A stretch of DNA of 64,000 bases from Streptomyces sp. KMM 9044 (GTDB lineage Bacteria > Actinomycetota > Actinomycetes > Streptomycetales > Streptomycetaceae): assembly GCF_024701375.2 (NCBI RefSeq), contig NZ_CP113910.1, positions 2,418,001 through 2,482,000 of the forward strand. Reading direction: 5' to 3'. Each line of letters begins with the position of its first letter. The first letter of the stretch is position 1. The notes beneath the pieces are model-generated. The model was not told the DNA's origin. It saw nothing but the letters and a program-made list of their open reading frames with translations, and searched no databases. The position numbers and the translations under genes are program-made. Positions 1 through 8,073 of the stretch are shown piece after piece.

Positions 1-117
1 GCGGGCCGACACCGAGGGGATACGCAGCCACTCGGTGAGGTCGTCGAGGAAGGCGGCGCTGTGCTGTTCGATGTACGTACGGACGGCGCTGACGGCACTG
101 TCAACGGGCTGGCTCAT
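1..117 (-). CDS. M20-family dipeptidase, N-terminal fragment (cut by window edge)
   Basis: The minus strand reads an open frame from an ATG at 117 to the window edge, 39 codons. It begins MSQPVDSAVS and contains DDLTEWLRIPSVSAR, the N-terminal signature of M20 dipeptidases and carboxypeptidases (a helix followed by the L-x-IPSVS motif). Family members are cytosolic zinc peptidases that hydrolyse dipeptides; the metal-binding residues lie outside the window. Only 10 bases separate its start from the stop of the AdnB gene, so it is probably the last gene of the adnA-adnB transcript. Function beyond the family is inferred. Confidence 0.75.
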   Translation of the reverse strand, partial: MSQPVDSAVSAVRTYIEQHSAAFLDDLTEWLRIPSVSAR

Positions 118-127
118 GGTCTCGAGC

Positions 128-3100
128 CTATCGGCCCGCGGGGGTGTCCTCGGAGTGCGGTATCTCACCGGGCGCATCACCCGGTCCGTCACCCGATGTG
201 TCTTTGGAGGGTTCCTCCAGGAGCAGCTGTTCGATGGCCGCTCGGTCCGGCAGCACATCGTGGCGTACGGTCTCGCCGGTGCGTACGTGCAGGAAGGCGG
301 CGGTGACCGACTCCAGGGGGACTCCCTGCTGCTCGGCCCACGCGAGCCGGTAGACGGCGAGCTGGAGCGGGTCGGCGGTGCGGCCGCGGCCGGTCTTCCA
401 GTCGATGATCTCGTACGTTGTCCCGGCACCGGTACCGGTACCACCCGCGTCGCTGTCGTCCTGCCGGTAGACGGCGTCGATGCGGCCGCGGACGACCCGG
501 CCTGCGATCTCCAGCTGGAAAGGGGCCTCCACCCGGTAGGGCGTGCGGTGGGCGTACTCGGTGCGCTCGAAGGCGTCCTTGAGGGCGGCGAGGTCGTGCT
601 CGTCGGAGATCTCGGCCTCGCTGCCGGGGAGGTCGTCCGGTTCGAGCAGGGGCAGCGTCAGTTCCTCGAACCGGGCCTCGACCCAGGCGTGGAAGCGGGT
701 GCCGCGGCGGGCGGCGGGCTGCGGTGGGCGGGGCATGGGGCGGGCCAGTTCCCGCGCGAAGCCGTCCGGGTCCGCGGCCAGCCGCAGCAGCTGGGAGGCG
801 GTGAGCGACGCGGGCAGCAAAACCTCGGTGCCGCTGTCGCGGGCGCGCAGCAGCTCGCCGGCGAGGGCGTCGAGGTCGCGGTCCCAGGAGGCGACGGTCC
901 GGGCCTCCTCCGGGGTGAGGCGGGGCGCGGCGGGTTCCGGAGCCGTCGCCTGGTGCGGGACGGTGGGACGGCGGCCGGCGGGACGGTCGGCCGGAAGACT
1001 GTCGATGGACGGGCCGGCGGGCAGGCTGTCGGCGGGGAGGCCGTCGTCCGGGGGGCGGTCGGCGGTCCAGGAGGCCCAGTCGTCCTCGTCGGCTACGTCG
1101 GCCACGTCGGCCACGTCGTCGGCGAAGGGGGCGACGTCGTCGGGCGGGAGGTCTTCGTCGTCCGGGGGCGGGGGCCAGTCCGGGTCGTCGTACGTGTCCT
1201 GGGCGTGTACGGCCGCAGGGCGGTCGTCGGGGTGGCCGGCGAGGCTCTCGAGGTGGGCCAGGACGGTGTCGGCGGCGGCGCGGCGTCGGGCGAGGGCGTC
1301 GTCGTCCAGCGGAAGGGGCCACGCCTGGTCCTGGCCGGCCCGCCGCAGGGCGGGGTTCTCGTCGTCCTCGGCGGGCTCGTTCGCCCAGGCCTCGGTCTCG
1401 CCGTACCCGGCGGCGCAGTGGTCGTGGAGAGCCTGGAGGAACGCGGAAGGCCCGCGCGGTTTCTTCTGCGAGGGCCCCCACCAGTGGCCGGAGCCGAGCA
1501 GCAGCGAGCGGGGGCGGGTGAAGGTGACGTAGCCGAGGCGGAGTTCCTCGGTGTGCTGGTGGTCCTTCATCGCCTCGTGGAAGACCTTCAGGCCCCGGGA
1601 GTCCCAGGATTCGATGTCGGGCAGGGTGTCGGCGTCGCCGCGCAGTCCGTGCGGCAGCACCTTGCCCTGTGCGGTCCACTTCTCGCGGCCCTGGCCGCTG
1701 GGGAAGGTGCCGGTGACCAGTCCGGGGACGGCCACGACGTCCCACTCCAGACCCTTGGACTTGTGCGCGGTGAGCACCTTGACGGTGTTCTCGCCGCCGG
1801 GCAGCGCGTTGTCGAGGCCCTTCTCGTACTGGGCGGCGGTGCGCAGGAAGCCGAGGAAGGCGAGCAGGGTCGCCTCGCCGTCCCCGGCGGCGAAAGAGGC
1901 GGCGATGTCGAGAAAGTTGGACAGGGTCTCGCGGCGGCGGGCGGCCAGGGCGTGCGGGGACGCCGACAGTTCGATCTCGAGGCCGGTGACGGCGAGGACG
2001 CGGTGCAGGACGTCCATCAGCGGGTCGGCCAGGGAGCGGCGCAGGTCGCGCAGTTCGGTGGCCAGCCGGGCGAACCGTACGCGCGCGTCCGGCGAGAAGG
2101 GCAGCCCGTCGTCGTCCCCGTGGCCGTCGAGCGGGGTTTCCAGGAACGTGTCGAGGGCGTCGGCGAGCGAGATCACCTCGGACGGGTCGGTCCCCTCGAC
2201 GGCCTCGGCGAGACGGCGGTCGGGGTCGCCCTCGCCGTCCATACGCGCGTGGGAGACGAGCAGGCGCGCACGGCGGCCGAGGAGGGCGAGGTCGCGCGGG
2301 CCGATGCGCCAGCGCGGGCCGGTCAGCAGACGGACGAGCGAGGCGTTGGCACCGGGATCCTGGAGGACCTCGCAGACGGCGACCAGGTCGGCGATCTCGG
2401 GCAGGTACAGCAGCCCGGACAGGCCGACGACCTCGACGGGGACCTCCCGGGCGACGAGGACGCTCTGGATCTCGGCGAAATCGGTCGCCGTACGGCACAG
2501 GACGGCGATCTCGCCGGGCGCCGTGCCGGTGCGTACGAGGTGGGCGATGGAGTCGGCGATCCAGTCGAGTTCCTCGGCGTGGGTGAGCAGCAGGGCGCAG
2601 CGCACGGTGCCGTTCCGCTCGGCTCCCGGGGCCGGGCGGAGGGCCTCCACTCCCGCGTGCATGGCCCGCAGGGGCTCGGCGAGACCGTTGGCGAGGTCCA
2701 GCAGGCGACCGCCGCTGCGGCGGTTCTCGCTGAGCGACTGGCGGGTGGCGGGGCCGCCGTCGGCCCGTGCGAAGTGCTCGGGGAAGTCGTCCAGGTTGGC
2801 GACGGAGGCGCCGCGCCAGCCGTAGATCGCCTGGCAGGGGTCGCCCACGGCGGTCACCGGGTGGCCGGTCCCGCCGCCGAACAGGCCGGAGAGCAGAACG
2901 CGCTGGGCGACCGAGGTGTCCTGGTACTCGTCGAGCAGGACCACACGGAACTCGTCGCGCAGGACGCGGCCCACCTCGGGGATCCGGCCGAGCCGCGCCG
3001 AGAGAGCGATCTGGTCACCGAAGTCGAGCAGGTCGCGCTCGCGTTTGGCTGCCCGGTAGCGCAGGACGAGGTCGGCGAGTTCGCGCCGCGCGGCGGCCGC

Positions 3101-3739
3101 TTCGGGCACTTTGCGCAGGTCGGCGTTGGTGAGCTTGGTGTTCTCCAGGGTGCGCAGCAACTCGGTGTCGTGGCCGCGCAAGTCCTCGGGTCGCACGAGG
3201 TGCTCGGAGAGTTCGCCGTCGAGGGTGAGGAGGTCGCCGACCAGGTCGGGGAAGGAACGGGTGAGGGCGGGGTACGGGCCGGGGGCCTCGCGCAGCACCC
3301 GCGCGGCGAGCTGGTAGCGGGTGGCGTCGGCGAGGAGCCGGGAGGTCGGTTCGAGGCCGATGCGCAGCCCGTGGTCGGTCAGGAGGCGGCCCGCGAAGGC
3401 ATGGTAGGTGGAGATCACCGGTTCGCCCGGCGGGTTGTCGGGGTCGATGGTGTCCGGATCGGTGACGCCTGCCTTGATCAGCGCCTTGCGGACGCGTTCG
3501 GCGAGTTCACCGGCGGCCTTGTTGGTGAAGGTCAGGCCGAGCACCTGTTCGGGGGCGACCCGGCCGGTGCCGACCAGCCACACCACGCGTGCCGCCATCA
3601 CCGTCGTCTTGCCGGAACCGGCTCCGGCCACGATCACCTGAGGAGCGGGCGGCGCGACGATGCAGGCCGTCTGCTCGGGGGTGAAGGGGATCCCGAGGAG
3701 CTCCTTGAGCTGCTCGGGATCGCTGATGGGCGCATGCAC
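128..3739 (-). CDS. adnB: AdnB-like ATP-dependent DNA helicase-nuclease subunit
   Basis: A 1203-residue UvrD/Rep-type helicase with a C-terminal RecB-type nuclease, the layout of AdnB, one half of the actinobacterial AdnAB motor-nuclease that resects double-strand breaks. The Walker A loop AGAGSGKTT is near residues 39-47, followed by LLDEYQDTS (Walker B) and GDPCQAIYGWRG (motif III). The nuclease motif IIDWKTGRG is near residue 1110, with the upstream R-G-R-I-D acidic position. An acidic linker (about residues 850-960) with short D-V-A repeats joins the halves. The start is GTG; a -10-like TAGCCT on the minus strand (3751-3746) lies six bases upstream, suggesting a leaderless transcript. The adnA gene lies 133 bases upstream. 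No iron-sulphur cysteines are seen in this subunit. Confidence 0.9.
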   Translation of the reverse strand: MHAPISDPEQLKELLGIPFTPEQTACIVAPPAPQVIVAGAGSGKTTVMAARVVWLVGTGRVAPEQVLGLTFTNKAAGELAERVRKALIKAGVTDPDTIDPDNPPGEPVISTYHAFAGRLLTDHGLRIGLEPTSRLLADATRYQLAARVLREAPGPYPALTRSFPDLVGDLLTLDGELSEHLVRPEDLRGHDTELLRTLENTKLTNADLRKVPEAAAARRELADLVLRYRAAKRERDLLDFGDQIALSARLGRIPEVGRVLRDEFRVVLLDEYQDTSVAQRVLLSGLFGGGTGHPVTAVGDPCQAIYGWRGASVANLDDFPEHFARADGGPATRQSLSENRRSGGRLLDLANGLAEPLRAMHAGVEALRPAPGAERNGTVRCALLLTHAEELDWIADSIAHLVRTGTAPGEIAVLCRTATDFAEIQSVLVAREVPVEVVGLSGLLYLPEIADLVAVCEVLQDPGANASLVRLLTGPRWRIGPRDLALLGRRARLLVSHARMDGEGDPDRRLAEAVEGTDPSEVISLADALDTFLETPLDGHGDDDGLPFSPDARVRFARLATELRDLRRSLADPLMDVLHRVLAVTGLEIELSASPHALAARRRETLSNFLDIAASFAAGDGEATLLAFLGFLRTAAQYEKGLDNALPGGENTVKVLTAHKSKGLEWDVVAVPGLVTGTFPSGQGREKWTAQGKVLPHGLRGDADTLPDIESWDSRGLKVFHEAMKDHQHTEELRLGYVTFTRPRSLLLGSGHWWGPSQKKPRGPSAFLQALHDHCAAGYGETEAWANEPAEDDENPALRRAGQDQAWPLPLDDDALARRRAAADTVLAHLESLAGHPDDRPAAVHAQDTYDDPDWPPPPDDEDLPPDDVAPFADDVADVADVADEDDWASWTADRPPDDGLPADSLPAGPSIDSLPADRPAGRRPTVPHQATAPEPAAPRLTPEEARTVASWDRDLDALAGELLRARDSGTEVLLPASLTASQLLRLAADPDGFARELARPMPRPPQPAARRGTRFHAWVEARFEELTLPLLEPDDLPGSEAEISDEHDLAALKDAFERTEYAHRTPYRVEAPFQLEIAGRVVRGRIDAVYRQDDSDAGGTGTGAGTTYEIIDWKTGRGRTADPLQLAVYRLAWAEQQGVPLESVTAAFLHVRTGETVRHDVLPDRAAIEQLLLEEPSKDTSGDGPGDAPGEIPHSEDTPAGR

Positions 3740-3872
3740 ATGCAGAGGCTAGCGGCGATCACCGACAAAAGGCCCCACCGCCCCTCAACAGCCAAAGAAT
3801 CGCAGGTCGGCGCGGGTGGTGCGATGCGTCACGCCGGTGCGCCCCGCCGGTCTGCGGAGCCTGCCGGACCGC

Positions 3873-6800
3873 TCACTCGATCACGTGCCGCCCCTCGGGG
3901 CGGGCGCTGCACGAGGCGCGGAAGGCGCAGTGGGTGCAGTGTTGGCCCGCGCTCGGGGTGAAGCGTTCGTCGAGGACCTTCCCGGCGGCCGTGGCGAGCA
4001 GGTCACCGACCCACTCCCCCTGCTCTCCCTGCTCTCCCTGTCCCTCCAGCGACTCCTGGGCCTGCACCTTGGGCAGGGTCTCTCCGCCGTCCCGCTTGGC
4101 CGCGGGCTGGCGCAGTTGGACCAGTTCGGCGCCGCCCGCCTCGGGGCGGGAGCCGTCGAAGACCTCGTCGACAGCTCCCTCCTGCACGGCGAGCTGGTAG
4201 ACGGCGAGCTGGGGGTGACGGGCCACCTCGGCGGAGCTGGGGGCGTGCTTGCCGGTCTTGAAGTCGACGACGTAGGCACGGCCTTCGCCGTCCGCTTCGA
4301 CGCGGTCCATCTGGCCGCGGATACGGACCTCGTAGTCGCCTGCTCCGAGGCGGACGTCGAAGTCGTGCTCGCTGGCCACCGGGGTGCGGCCGGCGCGGTC
4401 CATGACGTGCCACTTCAGAAACCGTTCGAGTGCCACGCGCGCGTTCTGCTTCTCCTGCCGGGACTTCCACGGCGCGTCGAAGGCAAGCGCGTTCCACACG
4501 GAGTCGAGCCGCTCCATGAGGACGGCGAGGTCGGCCGGGGTGCGCCCGGAGGCCACCTCGTCGGCGAGGACGTGCACCACGTTGCCGAAGCCCTGGGCGG
4601 CGGTCGCGGGGGCGTCGGCCTTCACCTCCCGGCCGAGGAACCACTGCAGGGCGCAGGTGTTGGCGAGCTGGTCGAGGGCGCTGCCGGAGAGCACGACGGG
4701 CTGGTCGCGGCTGCGCAGCGGCACCCTGCTCCGGGTGGGCTCGTACATGCCCCACCAGCGGTAGGGGTGTGCGGACGGCACCAGGGGGCGGCCGTCCTCG
4801 TCGGCGAGGGCGGCGAGCCGGGCGAGCCGGCGGGCGGCGGCCTCCCTGAGGGTGCCGGAGACACGCGGGTCGACGGTGGTGGCGCGCAGCTCCGCGACGA
4901 GCGCGGCGACGGACAGCGGGCGGCGTGGGCGTCCGGTGACGTCCTTGGGCTCGACGCCGAGTTCGGTCAGGAAGCGGGAGGGCTGGTCCCCGTCGTCGGC
5001 GGGGGCCTTCACGGCCGTCACGACGAGCCGTTCACGCGCGCGGGTGGCGGCGACGTAGAACAGGCGGCGTTCCTCGGCGAGGAGCGCGCCGGGGGTGAGC
5101 GGTTCGGCGAGCCCGTCGCGGCCGATGCGGTCGGCCTCCAGCAGGGAGCCGCGGCGGCGCAGGTCGGGCCACAGGCCTTCCTGGACACCGGCCACGACGA
5201 CGAGCCGCCACTCCAGGCCCTTCGCGCGGTGCGCGGTCATCAGGCGCACGGCGTCGGGGCGTACGGCGCGGCGGGTGAGGGCGTCGGCGGCGATGTCCTC
5301 GGCGTCGATCTCCTCCAGGAAGTTCAGGGCGCCGCGGCCCCCGGTGCGTTCCTCCGCGCGGGCGGCGGTCGCGAACAGGGCGCACACCGCGTCGAGGTCC
5401 CGGTCGGCGTTGCGTCCGGCCGCGCCGCCGCGGCGGGCGGAGCGTTCCAGGCGCGTCGGCCACGGGGTGCCGTCCCACAGGTCCCACAACGCCTCCTCGG
5501 CGGTACCGCCGTTCGCCAGACGCTCGCGTGCCGTGCGCAGCAGCGTGCCGAGCCGCTGGGCTCCGCGCGCGTACGTGGGGTCGTGCACGACCAGCCGTTC
5601 GGGTTCGGCCAGCGCCCGCGCGAGGAGGTCGTCCGAGGGCGGCGGCAGCGCGTTGCCCGCGGCCCGCTCCTCCTCGCGCAGGGCCCGGCCGAGGCGCCGC
5701 AGATCGGCGGTGTCCATGCCGGCGAGAGGAGAGGCGAGCAGGGTGAGCGCGGTCTCGGTGTCGAGCCAGCAGCGTTGCCCCTGCGCCTGCCCCTTCTCCT
5801 GCCCTGAAGCATCGGGCTCCTCCTCCGGCCCGCCGGCCGCCTCCGCCGTCGCCACCGCTCGCAGGGCCGTGAGCAACGGGGTCACCGCCGGTTCGTGGCG
5901 CAGGGGAAGGTCGTTGCCGTCGACGTCCACCGGGACGCCCGCCGAGGTGAGGGCGCGGCGGACGACGGGGAGGGTGCGGGAGCCTGCCCGCACCAGGACG
6001 GCCATGTCCCGCCAGGCGACGCCGTCCTCCAGGTGGGCCCTGCGCAGGATGTCGGCGATGTTGTCCAGCTCCGTGCCGGAGGTCGGGTACGTGTGGACCT
6101 CAGCCCGGCCGCCGTCCCCTACCGGGGTGGGCTCCCGGTGGGCGCGGACCTTCTCGGCGGGCAGGCGGGGCAGCGGCATGCGCTGGGTGACCAGGCGGGT
6201 GGCCGCCAGCAGGGCAGCGCCGGAGCGGCGCGCGACACGCAGCACCTCGACCGGGGCCGGGCGGCCGTCCGCGCGGGGGAACGCGTCGGGGAAGTCCAGG
6301 ATGCCGTTCACGTCCGCGCCCCGGAAGGCGTAGATCGACTGGTCCGGGTCGCCGAGGGCGACCAGGGTACGGCCGCCGCCGGCCAGCGCCTGCAGCAGCC
6401 GTACCTGCGCCGGGTCGGTGTCCTGGTACTCGTCCACGTACACGGCGTCGTACCGCGCGGCGAGCTGCCGGGCGGTCTCGGGGCGGCGGGCGAGGAGCAC
6501 CGCACGGTGGACCAGTTCGGCGTAGTCGAGGACGCCCTGCAGGTCGAGGACGTCGAGATACTCGGCGAGGAAGGCGGACGCGGCACGCCAGTCGGGGCGA
6601 CCGATACGGCGGGCGAAGGCGTCCAGGGCGTCGGGGCCGAGGCCCAGTTCGCGGCTGCGGGCGAGCACCGCGCGGACCTCGTCGGCGAAGCCGCGGGTGG
6701 TCAGGCAGGCGCGCAGTTCGTCCGGCCAGCGCACGTGTGTCAGGCCGAGGCGCTCCAGGTCGACCTGGCCGGCGAGCAGCTCACGGACGGTGACGTCCTG

Positions 6801-7232
6801 TTCGGGGCCCGACAGCAGTCGCAGGGGCTCGACGAAGAGGTCGCTGTCCTGGTGGGCACGGATCAGGGCATAGCACAGCGAGTGGAACGTGGTCGCCTGC
6901 GGAGCGTGCGCGGCTCCTGTGCGCAGGGCCATGCGGTCGCGCAGCTCGACCGCCGCCCCGCGGCTGAACGTCAGCACGAGGATGCGCTCGGGGTCACCTC
7001 CCCGGGCGATGCGCGCGGCCACCGACTCGACCAGTGTGGTCGTTTTTCCGGTGCCCGGACCTGCGAGGACGAGCATCGGCCCGGTCCCGTGGTCAACCAC
7101 GGAGCGCTGTGCGGCGTCCAACCGAGGGGGGGATGTGCGGGCCGGCGGGGTACGGACCAGTCGATGAGCGCCACGCTTCCCCCGTCGTACCTGGGGGTGC
7201 GACAGGCCGTTGGTGGAGAAAGAGGAGCTCAC
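3873..7232 (-). CDS. adnA: AdnA-like ATP-dependent DNA helicase-nuclease subunit
   Basis: A 1119-residue partner of AdnB. Walker A AGPGTGKTT is near residues 57-65, then YVDEYQDTD, GDPDQSIYAFRG and the motif VI sequence VAATRARERL. The C-terminal nuclease carries VVDFKTGKH near residue 987. One cysteine in NTCALQWFLGRE (about residue 861) and three near the C-terminus in HCTHCAFRASC form the four-cysteine pattern of the Fe-S nucleases of the AddB/AdnA type. The GTG start giving VSSSFSTNGLSHPQVRRG is preferred to a GTG 45 bases upstream because family proteins begin there and AGGA lies about 10 bases before it. Both motor motif sets look intact by eye, although the mycobacterial AdnA motor is described as degenerate. 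Confidence 0.88.
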   Translation of the reverse strand: MSSSFSTNGLSHPQVRRGKRGAHRLVRTPPARTSPPRLDAAQRSVVDHGTGPMLVLAGPGTGKTTTLVESVAARIARGGDPERILVLTFSRGAAVELRDRMALRTGAAHAPQATTFHSLCYALIRAHQDSDLFVEPLRLLSGPEQDVTVRELLAGQVDLERLGLTHVRWPDELRACLTTRGFADEVRAVLARSRELGLGPDALDAFARRIGRPDWRAASAFLAEYLDVLDLQGVLDYAELVHRAVLLARRPETARQLAARYDAVYVDEYQDTDPAQVRLLQALAGGGRTLVALGDPDQSIYAFRGADVNGILDFPDAFPRADGRPAPVEVLRVARRSGAALLAATRLVTQRMPLPRLPAEKVRAHREPTPVGDGGRAEVHTYPTSGTELDNIADILRRAHLEDGVAWRDMAVLVRAGSRTLPVVRRALTSAGVPVDVDGNDLPLRHEPAVTPLLTALRAVATAEAAGGPEEEPDASGQEKGQAQGQRCWLDTETALTLLASPLAGMDTADLRRLGRALREEERAAGNALPPPSDDLLARALAEPERLVVHDPTYARGAQRLGTLLRTARERLANGGTAEEALWDLWDGTPWPTRLERSARRGGAAGRNADRDLDAVCALFATAARAEERTGGRGALNFLEEIDAEDIAADALTRRAVRPDAVRLMTAHRAKGLEWRLVVVAGVQEGLWPDLRRRGSLLEADRIGRDGLAEPLTPGALLAEERRLFYVAATRARERLVVTAVKAPADDGDQPSRFLTELGVEPKDVTGRPRRPLSVAALVAELRATTVDPRVSGTLREAAARRLARLAALADEDGRPLVPSAHPYRWWGMYEPTRSRVPLRSRDQPVVLSGSALDQLANTCALQWFLGREVKADAPATAAQGFGNVVHVLADEVASGRTPADLAVLMERLDSVWNALAFDAPWKSRQEKQNARVALERFLKWHVMDRAGRTPVASEHDFDVRLGAGDYEVRIRGQMDRVEADGEGRAYVVDFKTGKHAPSSAEVARHPQLAVYQLAVQEGAVDEVFDGSRPEAGGAELVQLRQPAAKRDGGETLPKVQAQESLEGQGEQGEQGEWVGDLLATAAGKVLDERFTPSAGQHCTHCAFRASCSARPEGRHVIE

Positions 7233-7451
7233 GTGGTTCGCCGGTCCTGGTGGGTGTGCTGGTTGCCGTTCCACCACGTGTGGCGGGCGGTGGCCGCGGG
7301 GTCGAGAGGGACACGTGTGGTTGACGCTACGCCTACGGAAAGTGCGGAATCAGGGCTTCCGATTCTTCCCTCCCGGCACACACGGCGGGCGTGTCACTTG
7401 CCTCACGAACGTACGTCATGGCACAGAGGTGTCCTGTTTCCCCCGTACGGA

Positions 7452-7874
7452 TCACAGGTCGCCCGGCGGTACGTCCGATGGCGGAAGCCGGCCGCCGTCC
7501 TCTGCGGACCCGCCGCCGTCCCACCGCGCGCGCTTCATGTCGAGGCGCGGCAGGTGCCGCTCGGCGGCCCGGCCCGCCTCCCTCAGGGGAGTGCCCTCCG
7601 CCCGGTAGTGGTCGAGGGCTCTCAGCTCGTGGCCCGGCAGCAGCGCCCCGTCCGCGCGGACGACCCTCCACCACGGGACGGCTCCCCCGTAGAGCGCCAT
7701 CACGCGCCCGACCTGTCGGGGACCGCCCTCCTCCAGCCATTCGGCCACGTCCCCGTATGTCAGGACACGGCCCGGCGGGATCCGCTCGGCCGCGTCGAGA
7801 ACCCGCTCGGCGTACTCGGGCAGGGCGCCCGCGCACTTTGGGCCGGTATCGGACGGAAGGCTCTGCTGGCTCAT
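7452..7874 (-). CDS. alkyltransferase-like (ATL) MGMT-family protein
   Basis: A 140-residue protein with the DNA-binding domain of O6-alkylguanine-DNA alkyltransferase: IPPGRVLTYGDVA, the arginine-finger helix GRVMALYGG and PWWRVVRADG. In the repair enzymes the active-site motif is PCHRV; here tryptophan (W68) replaces the catalytic cysteine, the hallmark of ATL proteins, which bind alkylated guanine and hand it to nucleotide excision repair without removing the alkyl group. Starts at 7883 and 7874 are both possible; 7874 is given. It lies upstream of adnA on the same strand, which suits a DNA-repair neighbourhood. The substrate role is inferred from the family. Confidence 0.85.
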   Translation of the reverse strand: MSQQSLPSDTGPKCAGALPEYAERVLDAAERIPPGRVLTYGDVAEWLEEGGPRQVGRVMALYGGAVPWWRVVRADGALLPGHELRALDHYRAEGTPLREAGRAAERHLPRLDMKRARWDGGGSAEDGGRLPPSDVPPGDL

Positions 7875-8073
7875 CCTGCCCATCCTGCACCACCCCGCCG
7901 ACAACGCGACCGGCGACCTCACGCGCACCGGGGCGTACATACGCCTCGCCCGGGAACCGTGTGTCGGGCAGACTGTGCGACCCCGCACGTCGACCCTGCC
8001 GCCCGCGCGCGGCGGTGCAGCATGCCACCATCGTGCGGGCGGTGAACCGGTGATACGAGATCAAGACGAGGCC

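Noticed and set aside
35..3961. Very long plus-strand open frame (1308 codons) opposite adnB
   Set aside because: Its translation is Gly/Val/Arg low complexity without domains, while the minus strand encodes a full helicase-nuclease. Long antisense frames are normal in very high-GC DNA.
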